From IMG/VR virus record IMGVR_UViG_3300035034_003009, positions 1 to 59,566 of that record: a stretch of DNA of 59,566 bases. One strand, 5' to 3'. The position numbers and the translations under genes were made by a program. The notes under the pieces are model-generated. The model was given only the letters and a program-made list of their open reading frames with translations. It was not told where the DNA came from and made no database searches. This document shows, one piece after another, positions 28,148 to 36,406 of this stretch. This DNA is from a virus. Every line of letters starts with the position of its first letter. The first letter of the stretch is position 1.

Positions 28148-28199
28148 TCTCTATAACATTCCAACCACCGTGCTTATAGGAGAAAATTGAGGATCCCAC
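28020..28199 (-). pseudogene. HNH endonuclease C-terminal remnant at the DnaE break
   Basis: A third frame across the junction reads SYKHGGWNVIENVQPLCLRC then NIKKGSKSGLDFR, the typical C-terminal half of an HNH enzyme (KGG...IENVQPLC..CN.KKG.K..DFR). The 5' half with the catalytic His is missing and a stop lies just upstream. It overlaps the start of the DnaE C-terminal gene and the end of the N-terminal gene in other frames. Confidence 0.65.
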
Positions 28200-29425
28200 T
28201 TATAGGTGGGCGGAACTAAGAACCGCTCAAAAAGAAGACCAAACTTCAACGGATCTAGGTTTGTGATACGTAGGGCGTAAGACAAAATAGAGCCAGCTGC
28301 ACTCCCTCTCCCCCACCCGGTTCTGACTCCGTTATCCCGTGCCCATCGAGTTAAGTCCGACACAACAAGGAAGTATCCCTGGAAGCCGCTTTCTTTAACT
28401 ACGCGTAATTCATAATTGACTCTGTCGACAACCTCTTGACTTAATGAGTCTCCATACCTCTCCTTGATTCCTTCCCATACCTTCTCTTCCAAGAAATCAT
28501 CTACTGTTCTATCTTCTGGGATGGGGAAATCAGGGAAATGGAACTCATTGAAAGACAGATCTATGTCAACCATGTCAGCTATTTGTAATGTATTGTCTAG
28601 CCATTCCGGTTCAAATCGCTTAACCATCTCATCGTATGGTTTAAGATAGAACTCTTCTGGACGAAACTTAAACCGTTTTTCTTCATCTACTCTTGAGTTT
28701 GTAGCGACACAAAGAGTTACATCGTGATAATGAGAGTCCTCTTTATTGACGTAATGACAGTCAGCTGTAGGGACAACGGGTGCTCCTATCTTCTTTGCTA
28801 TCTCAACAAGCTGAGGAAGTACAAACTTCTCTTCCTCAATGCCATGATCCATAACCTCAATGAAATAGTTCTCTTTGCCAACAATATCTTGCATGGTGGC
28901 TGCATGCTTGAGAGCAACGTCGAAATTATCTGCCATCAAAGCCTGTGCAACCTCACTACTTAAACATCCGCTCAGAATGATGAGACCATCTGCATGATCA
29001 GCAAGAAGATTATGGTCAATACGAGGCTTTACGTAGAACCCTTCAAGGAAGGCAAGCGAGGACAACTTAATTAAGTTGTGGTACCCCTTCATGTTCTTGG
29101 CTAGAATGCTTAGGTGGTAGGGCCCACGCTGAGCTAGCTCATCATTAGCCGGACCAGCACGCTCCTCATCATCTCTGTCGAAGCGAGTCTTGCGTGCCTG
29201 GTATGCCTCACAGCCAAGAATTGGCTTTACTCCACACTCTTGTCCTGCTTCATAGAAATCTAACCAGCCATGGATGTTGCCATGGTCTGTGATTGCCAAA
29301 GCTGACATATCAAGTTCAGCAGCACGTTGCATGTAAGCATCAATCTGCCCATGACCATCAAGCATACTAAAAGCTGTATGGTTATGTAGATTTATCCAAT
29401 TCTTAGTCACGAAACGCCTTTCCAC
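28151..29425 (-). CDS. dnaE: DNA polymerase III alpha, N-terminal part (424 aa)
   Basis: PHP domain with INLHNHTAFSMLDGHG, LAITDHGNIHG and HYVNKEDSHYH, then the start of the polymerase core (GVRTGWGRGSAAGSILSYAL, LLFERFLVP). The protein stops 17 residues after the point where other DnaE proteins continue with RxxPDIDLDF, which is in the next gene. GTG at 29410 is an alternative start, since it follows GGAAAGGCG. It overlaps the thymidine kinase remnant. Without the downstream part it has no polymerase Asp residues. Confidence 0.9.
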   Translation of the reverse strand: MERRFVTKNWINLHNHTAFSMLDGHGQIDAYMQRAAELDMSALAITDHGNIHGWLDFYEAGQECGVKPILGCEAYQARKTRFDRDDEERAGPANDELAQRGPYHLSILAKNMKGYHNLIKLSSLAFLEGFYVKPRIDHNLLADHADGLIILSGCLSSEVAQALMADNFDVALKHAATMQDIVGKENYFIEVMDHGIEEEKFVLPQLVEIAKKIGAPVVPTADCHYVNKEDSHYHDVTLCVATNSRVDEEKRFKFRPEEFYLKPYDEMVKRFEPEWLDNTLQIADMVDIDLSFNEFHFPDFPIPEDRTVDDFLEEKVWEGIKERYGDSLSQEVVDRVNYELRVVKESGFQGYFLVVSDLTRWARDNGVRTGWGRGSAAGSILSYALRITNLDPLKFGLLFERFLVPPTYKWDPQFSPISTVVGML

Positions 29426-29642
29426 TCATAAAATGCATACGACACAACAAAACATAAGCAACACGGGATTTATTGGTGTCGCCAACAACTACTGTATCGC
29501 CTTCCGTGGTTATTGTTCCATCTATTGTTCTAGCATTGTGCGTAGCTTTGCTTCCGCACCAACAATAGTTTTCAACCTGAAGTTCATGAATCTTATCGGC
29601 TAGCTCCATTAGTTTCTTCGTTCCAGGGAATAGTTCTCCCCG
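29403..29642 (-). pseudogene. Thymidine kinase C-terminal remnant
   Basis: RGELFPGTKKLMELADKIHE, CWCGSKATHNARTIDG, VVVGDTNKSR and LCRMHF match the C-terminal zinc lobe of type II thymidine kinase. The Walker A, Walker B and thymidine-binding segments are missing upstream, where another gene lies. An ATG at 29609 gives a 68-aa ORF without a clear ribosome site. It probably represents a deleted tdk gene; a stand-alone zinc-lobe protein is possible. Confidence 0.65.
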
Positions 29643-29684
29643 GCTTCGGCCAGGGAGTAAGGAAAATTATGTAGGTTTTTAAGG

Positions 29685-29918
29685 CTATATCTTATTGAAT
29701 TTTATCTTTGAGATGGATCCATCCTCGAAATAATCGATACTCTTTACACGAGGACAAATTTCTGGCTTATCAGAATGCCACCAACCATCGCAATAACGAC
29801 AACGGTCTGGAGTGTTTGTAAGGGTGGTCGTATAGGAGTAAGGCCCATAAATATAGTCAGGCCAATAATTAAATGGTTGATAATAATTGGAACTATTAAA
29901 AGTTGATATTGAATTCAT
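29685..29918 (-). CDS. Small zinc-knuckle protein (77 aa)
   Basis: ATG (29918) overlaps the stop of the FmdB-like gene (ATGA). N-terminal Tyr/Asn-rich stretch, then DRCRYCDGWWHSDKPEICPR and VKSIDYFEDGSISKIKF. The C..C...H....CPRVK.I.Y..DG...... .F pattern is frequent in actinobacteriophage proteins. Function unknown. Confidence 0.68.
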   Translation of the reverse strand: MNSISTFNSSNYYQPFNYWPDYIYGPYSYTTTLTNTPDRCRYCDGWWHSDKPEICPRVKSIDYFEDGSISKIKFNKI

Positions 29919-30070
29919 GATTTTCTCTCATAATCAGTTTTATAAAAACCGCTACCTGCAAGTGAAAAGATTCTGATCAACTCTTCACCGCAATGATATG
30001 TATTTTTCATGCGTGTTTTATATTCAAATTTGTCATCACATACTCGACATCTATATTCGTAGATTAGCAC
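29915..30070 (-). CDS. FmdB-like zinc ribbon (51 aa)
   Basis: GTG (30070) directly follows the upstream TAA. YEYRCRVCDDKFEYKTRM, HCGEELIRIFS and AGSGFYKTDYER match the FmdB regulatory family (YEY.C..C...FE......C......R..S..GSGFY.TD). In bacteria such proteins are small zinc ribbons of unclear role. Overlaps the next start by 4 nt. Confidence 0.68.
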   Translation of the reverse strand: MLIYEYRCRVCDDKFEYKTRMKNTYHCGEELIRIFSLAGSGFYKTDYERKS

Positions 30071-30277
30071 TTATAACCCGCGTTCTCTATCTGCCTGCTT
30101 AAGGGCCCTATCACGTCTATCTTTACTGACTATTTTGACTATACCTCCACAAAACTGACAAGGGATATTACCCCCTTGCTGGAAAAAGGGATTCCTAATT
30201 AATTTTTGGACATTTTGATCAGAATGACATTCGGTACATGTTGCAATCTCATTGTCTTCTTCTGAACGATTACTCAT
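30071..30277 (-). CDS. Zinc-ribbon protein (68 aa)
   Basis: ATG (30277) overlaps the primase stop. CTEC and CQFCGGIVKIV form a four-cysteine ribbon; the C-terminus is basic (SKDRRDRALKQADRERGL). Its place after a primase suggests a role in nucleic-acid binding, unproven. Confidence 0.62.
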   Translation of the reverse strand: MSNRSEEDNEIATCTECHSDQNVQKLIRNPFFQQGGNIPCQFCGGIVKIVSKDRRDRALKQADRERGL

Positions 30278-31296
30278 ATTGCCTCCTCATACTTGCGACG
30301 GGCAGCACGTTCTGCGCTTTTCAGGGTTGCTTGTACTTCACGCTCTTCGAGTCCCATTCCAATACCGATATTATACAGCTTATCAGTCAAAGAATCAATA
30401 TCTCTATCAGCTTCTAGTAGCGTGATATAAAGCCTATAAGCCTGACGGCTAAGAGTGTTATTTCTATCCTTACCTGGCTTTGCTGAATGCAAAGCATCCA
30501 ACGCTGACTTCCAGACAATCTTTATGTACTTTTTAGACGGACCATCGAGTAAAGAAGAACCGTACTTATTGAACGCCTCTATCCGACGCCTGGCTATCTC
30601 TTGTGCTTTCTGGTCGTTTATCTCATCTTGTTTTGTTAGCCAATATTTTAACCACTCGTTAGCAGTTACGCTAAACTTGTGAATTGTGTTATCCAACTCC
30701 CTGGGTGCTTTAGATATGCCCAAGATAACATTCAAAGGAGACAGAAGTTCACTTTCGGTCAACCACACCTTGAACAATCCCGTCTCTTGATGTTGCGAAT
30801 TGGCCATACGCCACATCCTGCGAGGTTCGTATACATTCCAATCAATTGTCTCCAGAGTCAATCTATCTGCAATGTATTCAGCTATCAATTTGAATACACT
30901 CGTTAACTCCATGGAAGAACTTACCCCAAGTGCATTGCTGTCTACCTCAATATGAAATCCCTTTAACCCTGTGAAATAAACCATTACTATTTCCGGAGGC
31001 ACCACGCTCCCAAGATATTGATATAGGAGTCGAGCCTCTTGATGTGAATGTTCCAAATCAGCAGCATCAAGATCAAAGTAAAGAGGACTTATACGACGCG
31101 AGTCTAAACTACGATCTTCATATCTGAAAATAGAAGTATAGACACCAACATTCTTGTGCTTTTGTCGATACTTTTCTGTTTCTATTCCCAGCTTAAGCAT
31201 CACAGATTCATCATTACGCTTCTCGCGAATGACGGCTTTTATATTGGGAACGTAATGAGCTACCTCTACGTAGTTCCAATCAAGGTAATAGCTCAC
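30274..31296 (-). CDS. AEP-type DNA primase (340 aa)
   Basis: GTG (31296) is chosen because GAGGAGGAGGGTTCAA precedes it. Archaeo-eukaryotic primase motifs appear in order: PLYFDLDAADLEH (DxD metal site), YFTGLKGFHIEV (the sxH-type nucleotide site) and ETIDWNVYEPRRMWRM (hD). The C-terminus (KDRNNTLSRQAYRLY, ATLKSAERAARRKYE) resembles PriCT-like helices. It would make primers for the phage DnaE. Followed by several small zinc-ribbon genes in the operon. Confidence 0.82.
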   Translation of the reverse strand: MSYYLDWNYVEVAHYVPNIKAVIREKRNDESVMLKLGIETEKYRQKHKNVGVYTSIFRYEDRSLDSRRISPLYFDLDAADLEHSHQEARLLYQYLGSVVPPEIVMVYFTGLKGFHIEVDSNALGVSSSMELTSVFKLIAEYIADRLTLETIDWNVYEPRRMWRMANSQHQETGLFKVWLTESELLSPLNVILGISKAPRELDNTIHKFSVTANEWLKYWLTKQDEINDQKAQEIARRRIEAFNKYGSSLLDGPSKKYIKIVWKSALDALHSAKPGKDRNNTLSRQAYRLYITLLEADRDIDSLTDKLYNIGIGMGLEEREVQATLKSAERAARRKYEEAI

Positions 31297-31447
31297 TTGA
31301 ACCCTCCTCCTCGTCCCATTCCCAGATGATATGTCCCGGCAATGCTTCTGCCTCATCATTAGCGCGATGATAATTGGACTCACGCAAAAAAATCTCCATG
31401 TTTTCATTTAGATAGAACCGACGCAAAAATCTTTGTTGAGCATCCAT
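31280..31447 (-). CDS. Small hypothetical protein (55 aa)
   Basis: ATG (31447) lies just before the HD gene's stop region and the ORF overlaps the primase start by 17 nt. Starts MDAQQRFLRRFYLNENMEIF and ends in an acidic stretch (WEWDEEEGSSELLP). Its own GAGGAGGAGG codons serve as the primase ribosome site. Function unknown. Confidence 0.5.
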   Translation of the reverse strand: MDAQQRFLRRFYLNENMEIFLRESNYHRANDEAEALPGHIIWEWDEEEGSSELLP

Positions 31448-31449
31448 GA

Positions 31450-32121
31450 TTATTTAAGACCATCCTCCCAACGCCAATCTTTTTGATTGTCACCATCAAG
31501 CATAATATGCAGTTTACTCGCAAGCAAGTCTGCCAGATGTAAAGTCAATTCTATGCTAGTAACTGGCATAGTCTCCGGAATGGGACTCCACGATCCTAGA
31601 TGGCAGCGAACTATACGCAAAATAACGGCCAAATCCTCATCACTTATCCAAAGAGTAGACGAATGAATCTCATCGCTATATTTATTGTCTTCTAATCGGA
31701 CAAACGCAACGAAAGCATCTACCGTATACGGATGCATGGGATCGTATATCATCTCCCCATTGGGCTGCTCATGTCCTTTGGTAATGTCATGAATAAGAGC
31801 TGCTGCAGTTATCTGGTCTAACTCATCAGATGATCTATCCTGCGCTACAGTCATCTCTCTTGCTAATCTAACAACTCGCTGCGTGTGTAACACAGAACCA
31901 CCCGACTGCCGCTCATCTGGGGGATGATAGTTGCCGGTGAAACTAGAAGGATGAGACCAAAAATACTTTGGAGCTTTGATCAAAACAGCTCGCACAAATG
32001 ACAAAATGCTCGGGTCCTCGATAAGATCTATCTCATCAAGTAAAGGAGTCAGAATTTTATCTTCTTCTATATAAGGCTCAGACTCGTCATTGAGAATTTC
32101 ATTGAAGACATCATCCTTCAT
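31450..32121 (-). CDS. HD-domain phosphohydrolase (223 aa)
   Basis: Metal ligands of the HD superfamily appear in order: GGSVLHTQRVVRL (H), AALIHDITKGH (HD), RIVRCHLGSWSP (H) and LHLADLLASKLH (D). The family includes dNTPases and cyclic-nucleotide phosphodiesterases; the substrate is not deducible. Sitting between primase and nuclease genes, a nucleotide-pool or nucleic-acid role is likely. ATG overlaps the upstream small gene by 11 nt. Confidence 0.78.
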   Translation of the reverse strand: MKDDVFNEILNDESEPYIEEDKILTPLLDEIDLIEDPSILSFVRAVLIKAPKYFWSHPSSFTGNYHPPDERQSGGSVLHTQRVVRLAREMTVAQDRSSDELDQITAAALIHDITKGHEQPNGEMIYDPMHPYTVDAFVAFVRLEDNKYSDEIHSSTLWISDEDLAVILRIVRCHLGSWSPIPETMPVTSIELTLHLADLLASKLHIMLDGDNQKDWRWEDGLK

Positions 32122-32275
32122 CTTTATCCATCCTATCCCAAATTATTTCGATACAGTGACTCACAAATTCATGAGGAGGCTTATCCACATAATCCATGAT
32201 AGCAACCACTTTTTCTGTCTCCTCTTCACTTAAAAGATATCCTAATCGGTTACCGTCAAAATGAGCTTTTGTCAT
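32111..32275 (-). CDS. Small hypothetical protein (54 aa)
   Basis: ATG (32275) overlaps the TGA of the Cas4-like gene (ATGA); a longer frame exists but lacks this coupling. MTKAHFDGNRLGYLLSEEET, then a helix (VVAIMDYVDKPPHEFVSHCI). No family recognised. Confidence 0.55.
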   Translation of the reverse strand: MTKAHFDGNRLGYLLSEEETEKVVAIMDYVDKPPHEFVSHCIEIIWDRMDKDEG

Positions 32276-33081
32276 TTTACTACCTCTGGCCATGCGTCGA
32301 ACTCTGCACAAGGAGCATCAAACGGACAAGCCTTACAATATGCCGTAAAACCGCGACGCGGAACAAAAATATCTGTATCCGCAACCTGTTGTACCCAATA
32401 CAACAAAGCATTCATATCAGCTTTTGTAGGTTGCTCTACATCCAGATAACCGCCTTTAGCTGAAGATAGATCATAACATTCATAACGAACATTATTTTTA
32501 AATGAATCATTTCTATACTCAAAAGCTAATCGCATCGCCGCTAAGTCTAACGTTAACGAATCAACTCCGGGGCGTTGTTTGTTTATCCATTTGATGACAC
32601 GATAATTATCATCTTCACGTAAAACCAGATCAATTGATCCTTCGATTCTTAAATTGTCTCTCACTGAGACCACATATGATTCATCTATTAGAAGTGCATC
32701 ACCAACGTCTTCAGCAAACTCTTCGTAAAATCGCTCTAATGATGCAGCTGCAATATTACTGTAAGATGCCATGTTACCATGAGAAACTTCATGTTGCTCA
32801 ACCGCCATATCATATGCTGTCATGTTTTTAGGAAACCAAAGTTTTTCCCAACGGTTGAGTATAGCAATATATGATGGCACAATATCAGCCTGCTTTTTAT
32901 AAAAGAAAAAAGAAGCCACTTTCTTTAAAGTGTTTCCAAATTTATTGGTCATTATTTCGCGACTGTAAATTGGTATGTTTCTATTCTCTAGATATTTGTA
33001 TTTATAATATAATTCACAAACCTGGAAATCTCTTATAGATTCTACATTCAATGTGAGGATATCTGTTTCAGTGGCAGGCAT
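32272..33081 (-). CDS. Cas4/RecB-like nuclease-fold protein, perhaps inactive (269 aa)
   Basis: Overall layout is Cas4-like: an early Cys in FQVCELYYKYKYL, IEGSIDLVLREDDNYRVIKW, and a terminal YCKACPFDAPCAEF giving four cysteines for an Fe-S cluster. At the site where active members have (D)xK, here there is RVIKWINKQ; the Asp-x-Lys pattern (as DYK in the other Cas4-like protein at 22435) is not obvious. It may be a structural partner or have a shifted active site. It directly follows the helicase gene (stop and start share 33081). Confidence 0.66.
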   Translation of the reverse strand: MPATETDILTLNVESIRDFQVCELYYKYKYLENRNIPIYSREIMTNKFGNTLKKVASFFFYKKQADIVPSYIAILNRWEKLWFPKNMTAYDMAVEQHEVSHGNMASYSNIAAASLERFYEEFAEDVGDALLIDESYVVSVRDNLRIEGSIDLVLREDDNYRVIKWINKQRPGVDSLTLDLAAMRLAFEYRNDSFKNNVRYECYDLSSAKGGYLDVEQPTKADMNALLYWVQQVADTDIFVPRRGFTAYCKACPFDAPCAEFDAWPEVVK

Positions 33082-35345
33082 CAGTATGGCTCTCCTATAT
33101 CTTCTACCGTCAAATCTGATTGGTACATCGATAGAGGTGGTAGCTCTAATTCTTGATATGACTTAGACTCATCATGATATTTCACCAAAGGTGGGTCCAT
33201 CATAAAAGCAATACCCGTTATGCGGTTTTTGGGTATCTGTAATTGCATCACACTATCGTCTATTGAGTCGTCACCGTTTTCCGTCTTAGCGTCGGTAATA
33301 AAGATTGTCACCGAACTTTTCTGAGCAATAGACAATGAACCACCAATATCAGACTGTTGAACTACTTCCCGCTTTTCTTTCATACGATTTGAATTCTCTT
33401 GTGCAGTTATAATTACAGCAGCATCTAAATCTTTAGCCAGCTTTTCTAATCTAACCATCATCTCTTCATACTGACCCCAACGAGGAAGACTTTTGCCACC
33501 ACCTTTTAAAAACATGGATTGGATAGTATCAATTATCACAACATCCGGTGCTCCATTGCGGCTTGCTACATCACGGACCCATATCTCCATATCTTCATAA
33601 TATGAAGTCTCTGGATCGTGTTTCACCAGGAAACGACCATTCCATTCACGCATTTTCTTCTTGAAGATTTCAGTGTAGTGTTTTCTGTCCACTTCAGATA
33701 ATTCTTTACCTTTATAGATATTCTGTTCCGTTATCTGTGTAAAAAGAATTCGTTCCCAGTGTGTTTTCGCCTCTTCGTAGTTGATATACAGAACAGTTCT
33801 GCCCTCATCAACCCAATGGTTCATAAGGTTCTTAGCCATCGTCGAGTTATGAACTACAAAATCTCTCACTAGGAAGGTGTGATCATCCTCCACCGTAAGG
33901 CAGCGACACAACGCATCCCCATCTGATGCGACTGAAACGATAGTGTCATAAATGCACTCTCTAGTATCGGGTGCATTAGGCGCCCAATCATCCATAATAT
34001 CACGCTTGACACCTACAAAATCAATTCGTCTATTGAAGTTCGCCACATCCTCAATAGCGCCAATGCGTAAACGCCAGGACCAGTGAACCTCACCTTTGTA
34101 TCGACCCTTCTTCGGGGAGATGCGGGAATGGATTCCAAGTCTCACCAAAAGTGATTGAGTACCCTCAAGAAGTTTTTTAGAGACTGAATAAAACTCAAGT
34201 ACTGGAGTAGATTGGAAACCACGACCATATCCACGCCTTGTCGTGTTAGAAATGGTTCCATCACTCATGAAATATCGGCCCAAAAAGGCAGAAATTTGCT
34301 CGTCATCTCCTTGGAACACCCAATCAGGAACTTTCTTGTGGTGAGCGGTACCAATATCACCCACAGAGAAACCAGCAAGCCTGAACTGGTCTATGGACCT
34401 ATCTGAACTGGATTCAGTAGTGATATTCGCAGGGATGACCAATAGATCCTCATTTGTTAGGTCTTCAGCGTTTTTCCACCCAGAATCCGTGAGAAATGGA
34501 TGGTCAAGAGCGGCAACTATCTTTCGCCCCGAACGGGATATGATACGCACCGTTGGAAGAACACCCTGTTCATGTACCTGAGTTACTAGGTCGGGTTTGC
34601 CCTTGCTGTTGATCACTCGTTCACCAACAATGATGTCACCTAAACGCTTATAATTTCCGCCGGCCATAAGAACCGGAGTATCAACGTGCAAAGGCTTTCC
34701 CTTTCCTGAAGCTGCCAATATTGCATGCACCGCCCCCTTCATGAAGCCACCCTCATCACTGTATGACATTGCCCTGTTCAGTGATTTAAATGGTGTCGGT
34801 AGAAAGTTAGGCAACTCCCACAAACTCTCTGCGGTGTCCGCTATCCTCTCCCCGTCGAAAACAGACTTAAGAGGATCGACACCCGTCTGATTAAGCTGCC
34901 TAACCTCATCCGTTAAAGCGTTAACCCGCTCCACATAATCATCTGTGTGATCAATATTCTGAACAGTCTCATTTAATTCTTGAACTGTCAGAACCTGCTT
35001 TGCCTTATTGTATCGATAACGCAACAAAGAAGAAACAGCCTCAGGGGTGGAGGGCTCAACCTCATCCAGAGACCTCAGATAGAGGTTGACGCTTTCTTCA
35101 CCCCCGAGAGCATCGTATAATTCTGTTTCATTACTCAACCACGACTTGAATGCAACCCTGTCTACCGGGTCGCATCCTGTCTTGCTGTAGAAGTCAAGTA
35201 GTGTCTGATAGAACTCTGAATGACCTTTGCCACCCTCCTTTAACACCTCAACGGGGAGGTGTTCTAAGAAGTAATCAATTGCTCCTTCCTTGTGCATCGA
35301 AAGTGCAAAAACTTGGTACTCAAGATCATTCTCTGCCACCATCAC
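33081..35345 (-). CDS. DnaB-like replicative helicase interrupted by an intein (754 aa precursor)
   Basis: N-terminal helical domain, then a RecA core: ILAASGKGK|STMAKNLMNHWV is Walker A, VVIIDTIQSMFLKGG Walker B, and AAVIITAQENSNRMKEKREV with SDIGGSLSIAQKSS match later DnaB/RecA motifs. The intein splits the P-loop between GKGK and ST, so ATPase activity needs splicing. Spliced length is 471 aa, typical of phage DnaB proteins. It should unwind the fork for the phage DnaE. In an operon with the second Cas4-like gene. Confidence 0.9.
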   Translation of the reverse strand: MMVAENDLEYQVFALSMHKEGAIDYFLEHLPVEVLKEGGKGHSEFYQTLLDFYSKTGCDPVDRVAFKSWLSNETELYDALGGEESVNLYLRSLDEVEPSTPEAVSSLLRYRYNKAKQVLTVQELNETVQNIDHTDDYVERVNALTDEVRQLNQTGVDPLKSVFDGERIADTAESLWELPNFLPTPFKSLNRAMSYSDEGGFMKGAVHAILAASGKGKPLHVDTPVLMAGGNYKRLGDIIVGERVINSKGKPDLVTQVHEQGVLPTVRIISRSGRKIVAALDHPFLTDSGWKNAEDLTNEDLLVIPANITTESSSDRSIDQFRLAGFSVGDIGTAHHKKVPDWVFQGDDEQISAFLGRYFMSDGTISNTTRRGYGRGFQSTPVLEFYSVSKKLLEGTQSLLVRLGIHSRISPKKGRYKGEVHWSWRLRIGAIEDVANFNRRIDFVGVKRDIMDDWAPNAPDTRECIYDTIVSVASDGDALCRCLTVEDDHTFLVRDFVVHNSTMAKNLMNHWVDEGRTVLYINYEEAKTHWERILFTQITEQNIYKGKELSEVDRKHYTEIFKKKMREWNGRFLVKHDPETSYYEDMEIWVRDVASRNGAPDVVIIDTIQSMFLKGGGKSLPRWGQYEEMMVRLEKLAKDLDAAVIITAQENSNRMKEKREVVQQSDIGGSLSIAQKSSVTIFITDAKTENGDDSIDDSVMQLQIPKNRITGIAFMMDPPLVKYHDESKSYQELELPPLSMYQSDLTVEDIGEPY
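33846..34694 (-). mobile_element. Intein with Pro1 in DnaB-like helicase (283 aa)
   Basis: Begins PLHVDTPVLMAGGNYKRLGD; residue 1 is Pro. Block B is AALDHPFLTDSGW. It ends CRCLTVEDDHTFLVRDFVVHN minus nothing further, then Ser; block F has Cys where class 1 inteins have Asp. Endonuclease motifs RLAGFSVGDIG and AFLGRYFMSDG are partly degenerate. Non-nucleophilic start plus block F Cys suggests class 3 chemistry, although Phe replaces Trp two residues after the block-B His. Confidence 0.87.
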
Positions 35346-35355
35346 ACCTTTTTAG

Positions 35356-35979
35356 TCAACCACGGCCACGTCTCGTTTTCATTTTCTGATATTGCTGTTT
35401 ACGGTATTCACGATGCATTATCTTGCGCTCTTCATAGAAAGGATTACCTTTGTAGGTTGGAATCTTCTCTGTTTCTACAATAGGCGTGTTGCGAAACGCG
35501 TCGAGCATCCTCTCGTAAACAACCTCTTCAGTAAGAGTATCATTATACCGGAATACTACAAGTGCAATACCTAGATTCTTACAAATTTCTTCCTTCTTCT
35601 CATCACGTGCCTGCGACTCGTGAAAACCTCGCTTGTCACCATGAAAATGTTCGGTATAAAAGAAGTGTTGACGACCATGATATTCGGCTGCCAAATCATA
35701 ACGAGGACAGTAAACATCCAACCGTAGCCTGTCTCCAATGGGCTCCTCAGCTCGTATCTCCTCTCCGGGTAGCAGCTTCTGCATGATAGCTGTCAATGCG
35801 CCTTGACCTCGGGAGATATTCCCCTTCTTCCGGCGCACCCAACTAAGACCCAGTTCTCTGATCTCGCGGGTTACCTCCAACTCCGTCCTACCCAACTCCA
35901 TACCTATCTCATGGTTAGAGAAGTTAGTTTCGAATAGAAGGTCAGTTAGACGATCATCTTCATACTCGTCCCAAATCAT
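35356..35979 (-). CDS. VSR/EDxHD-like endonuclease (207 aa)
   Basis: N-terminal helix-turn-helix (SNHEIGMELGRTELEVTREI) and a nuclease domain RLRLDVYCPRYDLAAEYHGR, then QHFFY, ARDEKKEEICKNLGIALVVF. The D...E.HG.QHF...D..K pattern fits the VSR-like EDxHD family, which includes homing nucleases of phages. A basic tail ends the protein. It may be a free-standing homing endonuclease or a recombination nuclease. Confidence 0.72.
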   Translation of the reverse strand: MIWDEYEDDRLTDLLFETNFSNHEIGMELGRTELEVTREIRELGLSWVRRKKGNISRGQGALTAIMQKLLPGEEIRAEEPIGDRLRLDVYCPRYDLAAEYHGRQHFFYTEHFHGDKRGFHESQARDEKKEEICKNLGIALVVFRYNDTLTEEVVYERMLDAFRNTPIVETEKIPTYKGNPFYEERKIMHREYRKQQYQKMKTRRGRG

Positions 35980-36099
35980 TTTAAGTTTTCCTTTCGAGCG
36001 GGTGATTGTCTATTGAGAAGTTTAGATTTATATCACGAATCACCGCCTTTGCTGGAAACTATAGCAGAATAGTACCAGGATATCCACCAAGAGACCAAC

Positions 36100-36136
36100 A
36101 AAAAAAGAGGCAGGAGCACCTATGGCTCCTGCCTCT
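36100..36136 (-). terminator. Strong Rho-independent terminator
   Basis: Minus strand: GAGGCAGGAGC and GCTCCTGCCTC form an 11-bp stem with a 7-nt loop, followed directly by TTTTTTT. It ends the transcript of the small gene 36167-36370. Confidence 0.9.
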
Positions 36137-36166
36137 AATAGGCGGTTAGCTAATCCGCCCCAAAAC

Positions 36167-36370
36167 TCATGCAGTCATGACCTTTCCGTCGCTGTGAGCT
36201 GTGCCCTTTGCCTCCGTGGCTGAAATACGAACCGTATCCGCCTGCTCGCTGATGAGCTTACCAGTTACACCACGACGTCCGCGCGCAATTGCCATAGCAT
36301 CTGTCTTACTGTTAGTTGCTACTACGGAAGTCTGAGTGACTACAAAGTACTTTAGCTTGTTGCTGGACAT
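36167..36370 (-). CDS. Small monocistronic protein (67 aa)
   Basis: ATG (36370) after GAGATAAGGAATATC. It has its own promoter (36407-36434) and terminator, so it is expressed alone and probably strongly. Sequence NKLKYFVVTQTSVVATNSKT, IARGRRGVTGKLISE, TVRISATEAKG looks like a small beta-rich domain. Function unknown; a host-takeover or DNA-binding peptide is conceivable. Confidence 0.68.
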   Translation of the reverse strand: MSSNKLKYFVVTQTSVVATNSKTDAMAIARGRRGVTGKLISEQADTVRISATEAKGTAHSDGKVMTA

Positions 36371-36406
36371 GATATTCCTTATCTCGAATGAGTGCTTACA
36401 TGGATA

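Noticed and set aside
26482-28649. Plus-strand frames across dnaE
   Set aside because: They lie antisense to strongly conserved polymerase sequence and have no family features.
32180-32188. TTATCCACA, a perfect DnaA box
   Set aside because: It is a single copy inside a coding sequence, with no nearby repeats or AT-rich unwinding region, so it does not support an origin.
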